Below, piece by piece: positions 1 through 5,981 of a stretch of 6,810 bases of DNA (position 1 is its first letter; every line of letters starts with the position of its first letter). Source of the stretch: Anaerolineae bacterium (GTDB lineage: Bacteria; Chloroflexota; Anaerolineae; Aggregatilineales; Phototrophicaceae). The position numbers and the translations under genes are program-made. The stretch lies in contig JAIOHO010000260.1 in assembly GCA_019912905.1 (NCBI GenBank), forward strand, positions 1-6,810. The letters run 5' to 3'. The notes under the pieces were generated by a model. It did not search any database and was not told where the DNA came from. It saw only the letters and a program-made list of their open reading frames with translations.

Positions 1-723
1 GACATACCCATCCGACGTAGCCGCCTGTTCGTGCTGGCGCAGGAGGTTCTGCTGTTTTGCCAGGGCGTCCTCGATGCGGCCCAGCGACCGCAGACAGCGT
101 CCGATACACCAGTCCGCGATCCGAATCGTCACGACGTCACCTGACTGCTGCCGCCAGGCCAGCGCCTGCTCGAAATGCTCCAGCGCTTGTGCGTACTCCC
201 CGGCGTCATGATAGGTCCAGCCGAGGTTGTTGTGCAGCGGGGCAGGCCACTTTTTCGCGCGTGCGTCCTCTGTGCGTTCGGCCAGATCCAGCGCGATCCG
301 ATTCCACTTCAACTGCTGTTCCGGGGAGGACTCGGCGATGGCTGCCATGTGCGCGGCATCGACTGCGTAGAAATCGTCGCCTGCCTCTCGCGCCGCATCC
401 CACGCCTGCACGAACAGCGGCAGCGCTTGATCTGCCTGACGCGATGAATTGAGGACCCGGCCCCGTTCCAGCAGGTAGCGGATTGTTACGATGGCATCCG
501 CAGTCGCCAACCGTGCCTCGACCTGATTAAGGGTCTGATGCGCAGAGTCAAACTGGCGCTGCAAGCCCTGGGTTCGCGCGATCTGGGTGAGCAGTTGGAG
601 GGTGTAGTCAAGGTCACCCGACTGTTGGGCGGCGGGCAGCAGGTCGCGGAAGTGCTGCTCGGTCCCGCCCGGATCATCATAATTCCACAGCCTATCAAAA
701 TCGGGCTGTCCAGTATCCGCCAT
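1..723 (-). CDS. TPR-repeat protein, partial (C-terminus outside window)
   Basis: The minus-strand frame is open from an ATG at 723-721 to the window edge, giving 241 residues without a stop. The N-terminus (MADTGQPDFDRLWNYDDPGG) has no signal peptide or membrane segment, so the protein is probably cytoplasmic. The chain is almost wholly helical with repeated Ala/Leu/Gln patterns. The best TPR unit is about residues 165-198 (NNLGWTYHDAGEYAQALEHF), carrying the W-LG-Y-G-A-F-A spacing. A second lies at about 201-234 (ADWCIGRCLRSLGRIEDAL), with looser units near 40-72 and 82-115. TPR arrays mediate protein-protein contacts, and no catalytic domain is visible in the part present. A Shine-Dalgarno AGGAGAG (complement of 731-737) sits 7 nt before the ATG and supports this start. 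The gene diverges from the isomerase gene at 850. Its specific role is unknown. A missing C-terminal part could carry another domain. Confidence 0.88.
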   Translation of the reverse strand, partial: MADTGQPDFDRLWNYDDPGGTEQHFRDLLPAAQQSGDLDYTLQLLTQIARTQGLQRQFDSAHQTLNQVEARLATADAIVTIRYLLERGRVLNSSRQADQALPLFVQAWDAAREAGDDFYAVDAAHMAAIAESSPEQQLKWNRIALDLAERTEDARAKKWPAPLHNNLGWTYHDAGEYAQALEHFEQALAWRQQSGDVVTIRIADWCIGRCLRSLGRIEDALAKQQNLLRQHEQAATSDGYV

Positions 724-764
724 CTCGTTTCTCTCCTGGGGCTGCCCCGAGCGCGCACCGGTTT

Positions 765-780
765 CATCATAGAAATGATG
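765..780. repeat. inverted repeat over the TPR-gene -10 box, possible operator
   Basis: CATCAT-agaa-ATGATG is a perfect 6-bp inverted repeat with a 4-nt spacer. Its left arm overlaps the TATGAT -10 box of the TPR-gene promoter, so a dimeric regulator binding here would block that promoter. The arms are short and low in complexity, so chance is a real alternative. Confidence 0.35.
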
Positions 781-794
781 TTCTGACCTGTCAA
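766..794 (-). promoter_or_regulatory. sigma70-type promoter of the TPR gene
   Basis: On the minus strand a perfect TTGACA (complement of 789-794) is followed after exactly 17 nt by TATGAT (complement of 766-771), which matches the -10 consensus at 5 of 6 positions. The predicted start near 759 gives a leader of about 36 nt carrying the AGGAGAG ribosome site. The assignment is from sequence pattern only. Confidence 0.7.
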
Positions 795-823
795 TTGGTG
801 GTACGTTCAGCAGGTGGTAAAAT
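795..823 (+). promoter_or_regulatory. candidate promoter of the isomerase gene
   Basis: TTGGTG (795-800), 17 nt of spacer, then TAAAAT (818-823, 5 of 6 to the -10 consensus). The -35 box is poor (3 of 6) but lies directly back to back with the minus-strand TTGACA at 789-794, giving a compact divergent promoter pair. A start near 830 would leave a leader of about 20 nt containing the GGAGGG ribosome site. Confidence 0.35.
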
Positions 824-849
824 CTGGTTCGTACCCTGGAGGGATTCAC

Positions 850-1614
850 ATGAGCAACCTGAAACAATCGGCAGCCTGGTGGTGCTTCGTTCCGGCGGTG
901 ATGACGCCCGAAGCCTTCGTGCAGGCCGCAGCCGACATCGGTTACAATGCGGTCGAACTGGTGCCACAGGAATACTGGCCGCTGGTCAAAGAACACGGCC
1001 TGAGCATCGCGTCGGTGGGCGGGCACGGGCCGCTGACCGATGGCCTGAATAAGCGCGAAAACCGCGACCGCATCACCCGCGAAATCGAAGCGAACCTCAA
1101 ATTGGCGGTCGAATGGGGCATCCCCAACCTGATCGTGTTCAGCGGCAACCGCAATGGTCTGGATGACGAGGCTGGCGCGGCGATCACCGCCGAAAATCTG
1201 CGGCTGGTGGCGAAACAGGCCGAAGACGCCGGAGTGACGCTGGTGCTGGAGCTGCTCAACAGCAAGGTCGATCATCCCGATTACCAGTGCGACCACACCC
1301 CCTGGGGTGTGACAGTGTGCCAGATGGTCGATTCGCCCGCAGTGAAGCTGCTGTACGACATCTACCACATGCAGATTATGGAAGGTGACATCATCCGCAC
1401 CATCCAGCAGCAGTACCCCTACTTCGGCCATTATCACACGGCTGGCAACCCGGGCCGCCAGGACCTCGACGATCAGCAGGAACTCTACTGCCCGCCCATT
1501 TTCCGGGCGATCGAGGCCACGGGTTACGCCGGATACGTCGGGCATGAGTTCACACCGAAAGGCGATCCGGCGGCGGCGCTGCGCGCGGCATTTACCTTGG
1601 CGGCGAACAGTTAA
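850..1614 (+). CDS. Hydroxypyruvate isomerase family TIM-barrel protein
   Basis: This 254-residue cytoplasmic protein belongs to the xylose-isomerase-like / AP-endonuclease-2 TIM-barrel superfamily, closest by motif to hydroxypyruvate isomerases, which interconvert hydroxypyruvate and tartronate semialdehyde. The start is the ATG at 850, with GGAGGG (838-843) 6 nt upstream. An in-frame GTG at 814 lacks a comparable site. The family-typical segments are FVQAAADIGYNAVELV (23-38), LVLELLNSKVDHPDY (131-145), LLYDIYHMQIMEGD (167-180), YFGHYHTAGNPGR (191-203) and GYVGHEF (228-234). By family analogy E134 and E233 are the metal/catalytic glutamates, with D170, H173 and H196 also lining the site. Length is about normal (around 255-260). 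The NSKVDHPDYQCDH loop differs from the EPIN segment of E. coli Hyi, so the true substrate may be another small keto-sugar or sugar acid. It appears monocistronic, with 120 nt to the next gene. Confidence 0.88.
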   Translation: MSNLKQSAAWWCFVPAVMTPEAFVQAAADIGYNAVELVPQEYWPLVKEHGLSIASVGGHGPLTDGLNKRENRDRITREIEANLKLAVEWGIPNLIVFSGNRNGLDDEAGAAITAENLRLVAKQAEDAGVTLVLELLNSKVDHPDYQCDHTPWGVTVCQMVDSPAVKLLYDIYHMQIMEGDIIRTIQQQYPYFGHYHTAGNPGRQDLDDQQELYCPPIFRAIEATGYAGYVGHEFTPKGDPAAALRAAFTLAANS

Positions 1615-1734
1615 TACACGCTGAATCAGGGTTCAGAAATGGGTGGACTGTCGGTAGCGTTCAGTTCCATCCTAAGTTATACTCAACCCTTGTTCACCGT
1701 TTCACAATAGGCTTTGCATCCAAAGAGAGGGCGT

Positions 1735-2367
1735 ATGATCCGCAAGAGTTTTTTGCTGCTGCCGCTCGTGGCCGTGCTGGCAGCCTGTGGCACGATTGCC
1801 ACGCCGGTATTCGAAGAGGAACTTCAGCAGACTCGCGTCGCCCAGGCAGCGACCTCGGCCTTCGAAACAGCCTCAGCGCCCACTGCCACACCCACCATTA
1901 CGCCGAGCGAAACGCCGCTCCCCACTGCCACCCCGACTCTCGCTCCGACCGAGACTCCGGTGCCGCCGACCAACACACCGGAACCCGCCACCAATACGCC
2001 TGTGCCGACCGAAGCACCGACCGAGGCGGCTGCCAGCGGTGCGAATGCCGTTACCGGTGACGCAGCCAATGGACAGGTCATTTTCAACACCTTCTACCAG
2101 GCTGCGAACTTCGCCTGCTCAACCTGCCACCGCGTCGATTCGGAAGAACAGCTCATCGGCCCCGGCCTGCTGAACATCAGCACCCGCGCGGAAGCCCGGG
2201 TGCCCGGCGAAGATGCGCTTACGTATATTCATCAGTCCATTGTCGATCCGAGCGCCTATGTCGTCCCGAATTACCCGGATAATCTGATGCCAAAGAACTG
2301 GCACGAGATTCTGACTGAAGCCGAGATCAACGATCTGATCGCTTACCTGTATACCCTGAAGGGGTAA
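1735..2367 (+). CDS. Monohaem cytochrome c lipoprotein with Thr/Pro-rich stalk
   Basis: A 210-residue extracytoplasmic electron carrier. Residues 1-18 form a lipoprotein signal peptide (MIRKSFLLLPLVAVLAAC) with lipobox LAAC and lipidated C18. Residues 19-48 are hydrophilic. Residues about 49-97 are a low-complexity Thr/Pro/Glu stalk made of TPT/ETP/NTP units. Residues 105-210 are a small class I-type cytochrome c domain: haem-binding CSTCH (C128, C131, H132), and a probable distal ligand M185 in NLMPKNW followed by a C-terminal helix (TEAEINDLIAYLYTLKG). Cytochrome domains of this kind shuttle electrons to or from respiratory complexes; the partner is not visible here. The ATG at 1735 is preceded by GAGAGGG (1725-1731), 3 nt away and rather close. 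An upstream in-frame TTG at 1714 would put extra charged residues before the signal peptide and is not favoured. A TATACT at 1678-1683 could be a -10 box but has no good -35 partner. The gene ends just before a strong terminator. Confidence 0.92.
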   Translation: MIRKSFLLLPLVAVLAACGTIATPVFEEELQQTRVAQAATSAFETASAPTATPTITPSETPLPTATPTLAPTETPVPPTNTPEPATNTPVPTEAPTEAAASGANAVTGDAANGQVIFNTFYQAANFACSTCHRVDSEEQLIGPGLLNISTRAEARVPGEDALTYIHQSIVDPSAYVVPNYPDNLMPKNWHEILTEAEINDLIAYLYTLKG

Positions 2368-2383
2368 CACCGGTCGGCACAAC

Positions 2384-2425
2384 AAAAAATGAAGGGGTGA
2401 CGGTATGTCGCCCCTTCATGGTTTT
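2384..2425. terminator. bidirectional intrinsic terminator
   Basis: A 13-bp stem (2389-2401 with 2407-2419, one G-U pair, 5-nt loop; outer arms ATGAAGGGG and CCCCTTCAT) lies between two convergent genes. On the plus strand it is followed by GGTTTT (2420-2425). On the minus strand it is followed by TTTTTTGTT (complement of 2381-2389), the better U-tract. It can therefore end both the cytochrome and the kinase transcripts. Confidence 0.85.
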
Positions 2426-2450
2426 CCCCATATCATCGGCTGACCGCTGT

Positions 2451-4625
2451 TTAATCAGCGTTCAACTGCCGGGTGTCGATGCGGACCGTTTCGCCTTCCA
2501 GGTTCTGAGCCAGCGTAGGCAGCTCCAGGCTGACCGGTGAGGTCAACGGCAGGGTGAAGTAAACCGCCGTACCGACCCACTGTTTGCTCTTGATCGTCAG
2601 GCTGCCGCCGTGCGCTTCGAAAATCTGCCGGGCAACGGTCAGGCCCTGGCCGCTGCCATGCACGCGCAGTTCCCGCCCCTCCTTCGTCACAGGCCGACCC
2701 CGATAAAAGCGGTCGAAAACATGCGGCAGTTCCTCGCGGGTGATGCCCACGCCGTTGTCCCGCACCCGCAGATGGGCCTGCTCGTCCGAAAGATCATCGC
2801 GCACTTCCAGGGTCAGGTCACCGCCGGGCGGCGTATATTTGATGGCGTTATCGACGATATTGCCGATGGCCCAGCGCAGGCGGCGTTCTTCGCCCAGCAC
2901 GTACAGACCCGGTTTTTCGAGGATCACGTGCAGGTTCAGGTTCTGAGCCTGGGCCACCTGCCGCCACTCGTTGGCGACCGCCCACAGCAGCGTATCGACC
3001 AGCAGGGGCCGGTGCTGTTCCTCGGTGACTTTGCGCAGATGCGTGTCGCTCATTTCGCGCATATCGAGGATCATTTTTTGCAGCGTGCCCGCATGCCTGC
3101 GGATTTCGTGGGTGAATTCACCGCTCGGCAGCCGCCGGTCGGCCCGGGCGAGGTCGATCAACGGCTCCTGCACGTCATCCTGCATCTGGCGCAGAATTTC
3201 GTCGCGGGTCGCTTCCGCCTGGGCCGCTTCGGTCACATCGCGCAGCAGGATCACTGTACCAATGCGCTGCTGAGTGACGGTGGTGATGGCGGCGACCTGG
3301 GCATGAATCGTGCGATCATCCAGCCGGATGCGCTGCGGCTCACCCAGGATGTGAATGCCAGGGGCCAGCGCCGGGCCAAGCCGGTCGGTCACGAAGGCCG
3401 TCAGTTCTTTCAGGTCCGGGTTCGAGCGCAGCACGCGTTTAGAACCGAGCAGCTCGCGGGCGGTATCATTCATGACCACGACACGCCCGTCGAGGTCCTG
3501 CACGATGACCCCGTCGGGCAGTGCCTCCAGCACGGCCATCAGGCGTTCATTCTCGCGCCGCTGGCGTCGCAGACTGGCGCGCATGGCGTCCTGCCGTCCC
3601 TGTGTGTAATCTGCGTAACGGTCGAGCGCATAACCAAGCTGACCAATTTCGTCGGTGGGCTGCATCTGGGTGCGCGCCGTCGCCTGACCCCGGGCCAGCG
3701 CCTCTGCCGTGTGAGTAATGCGTCCGACACGCCCGATCAGCCAGCCCAGGGCGATGAACAGGACGATGACCACCGCTGAAGCCAGAACCGCCATCATCAA
3801 ACCGGCAAGCTGGCGCGCCGCATTTGCGCCCAGAGCCGCGCTTTCGGGCAGCAGCAGACCCACTACCCCGACGGTCTGGCCGCCGAGTTCGAGGGGGAAA
3901 TAGAGCGTCTGATAGTCCTGCCCGCCCAGTTCGAGCGCGGTGACGGTATTGAGCTTCGCAGGCAGAGCAGGATTTTCAGTCAGGGTCGAGACGAGCAGTT
4001 GATCGTCAGGCGTATACAGGGCCGCGTCCGCCATCACGCTGGTGTGCAGGCTGGACAGCACCCAGGGCAGCCGCCGCCCGACCCAGACCGTCCCAATCAA
4101 CACCGCATCCCGGCGAACCGGCACGGCAGTATACAGCAGCATCTCACCATCGACCGGCACAAATGCGGCGGGCGCAGCAGCCTGATCTATCGTCTGCATC
4201 ACTGCCGTTTCACCCAGGTCATCGACAGTCAGAAGTGAATAATCGGCGCGGTCCGGGGCACGCCGCAGCCCCAGCACCACCTGTCCGGCTTCATCTGTGA
4301 GAATGACATCGTCCAGGTTGGCACGTCGGGCACGCACTTGCAGCGCGCTTTGGACCGCCTCACCGTCCCCCTGGAGGACGGCCTGGGGCACCCCGGTCAT
4401 CAGGGCTATCGCCTGGGCGGTCTGGCGCAGAGTCTCGTACAGGGTCCCGGCCTGCTGGTCCAGCGCGCGGCGGCTCTGTTGAAGAATATTGGTGGTCGAA
4501 ATATCACCTGCGCCGTCTGTCTCGCGTGCCAGCAAATATGTCCCGGTGACGGCGATCACCAGCACAAGCGCATAAATAGGCAGAAGGACGCGCCAGCGGA
4601 GGGATATAAATCGTGGTCTGTTCAT
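2451..4625 (-). CDS. Membrane sensor histidine kinase-like protein with Asp in place of the phosphoacceptor His
   Basis: This 724-residue protein has two-component sensor architecture. TM1 is about 12-32. An extracytoplasmic region of about 33-272 has two Cache-like repeats (DDVILTDEAGQVVLG at 105-119; DAALYTPDDQLLVST at 200-214). TM2 is about 273-298, and HAMP about 295-350 with DEIGQL at 325-330. A PAS domain lies at about 356-465 (LEALPDGVIVQDLDG), a HisKA-like dimerisation helix pair at about 470-527, and an ATPase domain at about 580-694. The ATP-binding boxes are intact: N593 in NIVDNAIKYTP, G1 DNGVGI (623-628), F-box VFDRFYRG (636-643) and G2 GSGQGL (657-662). The H-box reads MQDDVQEPL (481-489), where families usually have xSHELRTPL, so D483 occupies the His position. 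FTHEIRRH (504-511) lies in the second helix and is a less likely substitute. The ATG at 4625 has no clear Shine-Dalgarno sequence. No response regulator is adjacent. The ligand is unknown. Confidence 0.93.
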   Translation of the reverse strand: MNRPRFISLRWRVLLPIYALVLVIAVTGTYLLARETDGAGDISTTNILQQSRRALDQQAGTLYETLRQTAQAIALMTGVPQAVLQGDGEAVQSALQVRARRANLDDVILTDEAGQVVLGLRRAPDRADYSLLTVDDLGETAVMQTIDQAAAPAAFVPVDGEMLLYTAVPVRRDAVLIGTVWVGRRLPWVLSSLHTSVMADAALYTPDDQLLVSTLTENPALPAKLNTVTALELGGQDYQTLYFPLELGGQTVGVVGLLLPESAALGANAARQLAGLMMAVLASAVVIVLFIALGWLIGRVGRITHTAEALARGQATARTQMQPTDEIGQLGYALDRYADYTQGRQDAMRASLRRQRRENERLMAVLEALPDGVIVQDLDGRVVVMNDTARELLGSKRVLRSNPDLKELTAFVTDRLGPALAPGIHILGEPQRIRLDDRTIHAQVAAITTVTQQRIGTVILLRDVTEAAQAEATRDEILRQMQDDVQEPLIDLARADRRLPSGEFTHEIRRHAGTLQKMILDMREMSDTHLRKVTEEQHRPLLVDTLLWAVANEWRQVAQAQNLNLHVILEKPGLYVLGEERRLRWAIGNIVDNAIKYTPPGGDLTLEVRDDLSDEQAHLRVRDNGVGITREELPHVFDRFYRGRPVTKEGRELRVHGSGQGLTVARQIFEAHGGSLTIKSKQWVGTAVYFTLPLTSPVSLELPTLAQNLEGETVRIDTRQLNAD

Positions 4626-4662
4626 AAATTAGCGTCCAATCCTGCGCGAACCATTAATTGTT

Positions 4663-4668
4663 ATTATA
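4663..4668 (-). promoter_or_regulatory. candidate -10 box upstream of the sensor kinase
   Basis: The complement reads TATAAT, a perfect -10 box, 37 nt upstream of the kinase ATG. No recognisable -35 box sits 16-18 nt further upstream, so the promoter may be weak or activator-dependent, or the match may be chance in an AT-rich patch. Confidence 0.4.
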
Positions 4669-4784
4669 GGGAAAACACCAGGAAATCGCATCCAGCTCCC
4701 TGGTCATCCTATCAAGATTCAAACGATTTTGTAAGCTTAGGGGCGGCAGCTCGACTTCATGCATCTTCAGGAGAGTGTATGTGA

Positions 4785-5096
4785 CAAAGACGTGGTGATG
4801 GGATACGTCTGGCCTTGTGCCGCTGACTGACAGCGAAATATCGTGCAGCCGGATGATTGGGCGATTCGCCTACCAACCGAGCAAGGATGGGAGATCGCTG
4901 CGCTCTACCCGGATGGTCGGCTTTACCCCTAGGGGAGTCAGTAGGTCGGCGACTGCGCCAAGTTCGATGAAAGCGGCCAGGATGACGGGCCGCCCTATCT
5001 CCGCGTCACCACGCGATGGGCCGGTACCCGCAGGGGCGCAACCCGAACAGCGACCTTGATGATCTTTCGGGGAACGTCTGGGAATGGATGCTGTGA
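4785..5096 (+). pseudogene. Degraded formylglycine-generating-enzyme / SUMF1-domain gene fragment
   Basis: Two reading frames together spell the C-terminal half of an FGE-sulfatase (SUMF1) domain. In the frame of position 4849 the translation gives PDDWAIRLPTEQGWEIAALY, then PDGRLYP, a TAG (4930-4932) where the family has Trp of YPWG, a second TAG (4942-4944), then VGDCAKFDESGQDDGPPYLR. The signal then moves to the frame of position 5016 and reads GRYPQGRNPNSDLDDLSGNV, WEWML and a TGA at 5094-5096. These match the family signatures RLPTExEWExAAR, DGRxYPWG, TTxVGxYPQGxNP and DLSGNVWEW. There is also a TGA at 4828-4830. The left limit is uncertain: DVVMGYVW near 4789-4812 may be a worn copy of the WxDAxAYxxW segment. 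The N-terminal half and the final RGGSW...GFR part are missing. Intact relatives oxidise Cys to formylglycine or act as C-type-lectin-fold modules fused to kinase or NTPase domains. This copy should be non-functional. Confidence 0.8.
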
Positions 5097-5168
5097 ACTG
5101 TCAGTTTCGTTTTCCGGTATAGAGATCAATGGTCTATGGCAGATTTGAAAGTGGTAATGGAACAAACC
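5097..5168. other. short spacer, no gene seen
   Basis: This AT-richer stretch lies between the SUMF1 remnant and the 3' end of the GntR gene. It holds only a weak 5-bp inverted repeat (TATAG / CTATG near 5119-5141) without a U-tract, so no convincing terminator for the repressor gene was found. Confidence 0.5.
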
Positions 5169-5870
5169 CTATAGTGGACCATATCGTTTGAGGAGTGTCA
5201 TCACCCCGGCACGGCTGCGTTCCGAATGGGCTAACTGCGCGGACCGCGCCTCCTTCACATCCCGTGAAGCATAAGCGGACAAGATGGCTTCGTGCTCAAC
5301 CTGTCCCTCACGGCTGCGATCCAGTGCGCGTAAAGAATAAGCACGACCGATTTGAATGTGGCTGTTCAGCGAACGATACATGGCGATGATGTGATTGTTG
5401 CCACACAACTGGATCAACCGCAGATGAAACTCTTGATCTAACTCAATAAAGCGCCGATAGTCGAAAGACTCATCATCCACATCCAGCACCAGCTGACCGG
5501 ATTGTTGCAGCAGTTTCTCAAGATTTTGCACGTCGATGTCGCGGATATGGAGGATAGAGTGAGGGGCGATCCAATACTCGATCATATTGCGGGCTTCGAA
5601 GATTTCCTCGAACATCGTTTCATCCAGCGGAGTTACATAGGTCCCAACACGCTGCCGACTACGGACCAGACCTTCGGCTTTCAACCGGGTTATGGCATCC
5701 AGGAGCGGCATCCGGCTGACGCGCATCTTTTCGCTCAGGTCCTTGATATCCAGCTTAGTACCAGGGTGAAGTTGTCTTTCGATAATTTGCTCTTTTAGAT
5801 TCTTATAAACCTGTTCACTGAGGTTATCAGCTTGAGCACTCACGAACCATTTCCTTGATATTTTGATCAT
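5169..5870 (-). CDS. GntR-family transcriptional regulator, FCD (FadR-like) subgroup
   Basis: A 233-residue cytoplasmic DNA-binding regulator. Residues about 16-80 are the GntR winged helix: LSEQVYKNLKEQI, LHPGTKLDIKDLSEKMRVS, recognition helix RMPLLDAITRLKAEGLV (53-69) and wing RVGTYVTP (74-81). Residues about 87-222 are the all-helical FCD effector domain. Its metal/ligand residues appear complete: D145 and H149 (DQEFH), H193 (VEHEAI) and H215 (AQLAH), as in FCD proteins that bind a metal and a carboxylate-type ligand. Leu57-Asp58 replace the usual Arg-Glu of the 'P(V/L)REAL' motif. The start is uncertain. The ATG at 5870 has no spaced Shine-Dalgarno sequence, whereas an in-frame GTG at 5843 has AAGGAA (complement of 5851-5856) 7 nt upstream and would give 224 residues beginning at SAQADNLSEQV. 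The gene diverges from a sugar-binding-protein gene, the usual place for a local repressor of an uptake operon. Confidence 0.93.
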   Translation of the reverse strand: MIKISRKWFVSAQADNLSEQVYKNLKEQIIERQLHPGTKLDIKDLSEKMRVSRMPLLDAITRLKAEGLVRSRQRVGTYVTPLDETMFEEIFEARNMIEYWIAPHSILHIRDIDVQNLEKLLQQSGQLVLDVDDESFDYRRFIELDQEFHLRLIQLCGNNHIIAMYRSLNSHIQIGRAYSLRALDRSREGQVEHEAILSAYASRDVKEARSAQLAHSERSRAGVMTLLKRYGPL

Positions 5871-5882
5871 CTCTAGTATACT
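5855..5882 (+). promoter_or_regulatory. candidate promoter of the ABC-transporter gene, overlapped by the operator
   Basis: TTGATA (5855-5860, 5 of 6 to the -35 consensus), a 16-nt spacer and TATACT (5877-5882, 5 of 6 to the -10 consensus). The -10 box lies inside the first operator palindrome, so a bound repressor would exclude polymerase. The -35 lies within the 5' end of the GntR frame. The leader would be about 90 nt. CATAAT at 5944-5949 is an alternative -10 with a poorer -35. Confidence 0.5.
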
Positions 5883-5903
5883 ACAGTTGTATGTAGTATA
5901 TCA
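5874..5903. promoter_or_regulatory. tandem GntR-type operator sites in a 9-bp inverted repeat
   Basis: TAGTATACTA (5874-5883) is a perfect palindrome matching the FadR-subgroup GntR pattern TnGTnnnACnA-like core (GT-AT-AC). TAGTATATCA (5894-5903) is the same with one mismatch, displaced by exactly 20 bp, about two helical turns. The block is also a perfect 9-bp inverted repeat, TATACTACA (5877-5885) against TGTAGTATA (5892-5900). It lies between the GntR gene and the transporter gene, so autoregulation and control of uptake is the natural reading. Confidence 0.65.
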
Positions 5904-5923
5904 CAGGAGGCGTTAGCGCACAA
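5895..5923 (-). promoter_or_regulatory. candidate promoter of the GntR gene
   Basis: On the minus strand TTGTGC (complement of 5918-5923) and TATACT (complement of 5895-5900) are spaced by 17 nt. The -10 is the right arm of the operator inverted repeat, mirroring the plus-strand promoter and suggesting autorepression. The -35 is weak (3 of 6). Confidence 0.4.
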
Positions 5924-5981
5924 AACAGAACGTATCTGTAAAACATAATGGACTAATATCATTAAATACAGGAGAATGATC

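Noticed and set aside
57..452. Plus-strand open frames opposite the TPR gene
   Set aside because: The translations are Arg/Pro/Ala-rich with no domain. The opposite strand has TPR motifs, a promoter and a ribosome site.
1621..1636. CTGAA-TCAGGG-TTCAG hairpin after the isomerase gene
   Set aside because: The stem is only 5 bp and is not followed by a T-run, so it is not a convincing terminator.
2610..3779. Long plus-strand open frame (389 codons) opposite the kinase gene
   Set aside because: It is antisense to a kinase gene with clear PAS, HAMP and ATPase motifs. Its translation is rich in His/Gln/Arg with no recognisable domain, as expected of a GC-rich shadow frame.
4678..4703. CCAGG...CCTGG inverted repeat upstream of the kinase gene
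   Set aside because: The arms are only 5 bp with a 16-nt spacer, easily due to chance.
4817..5059. Plus-strand 80-codon frame starting PLTDSEISC
   Set aside because: It runs through the SUMF1 remnant in the wrong frame. The family signatures are in the other two plus frames, so this is not a gene.
4785..5096. Diversity-generating retroelement variable region, since FGE-fold proteins are common targets
   Set aside because: No reverse transcriptase, template repeat or repeated C-terminal segment is visible, and the fragment lacks the terminal variable part.
5905..5910. Perfect AGGAGG Shine-Dalgarno-like sequence in the regulator/transporter intergenic region
   Set aside because: No ATG, GTG or TTG follows at a usable distance. 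The transporter gene has its own AGGAGA 6 nt before its ATG.
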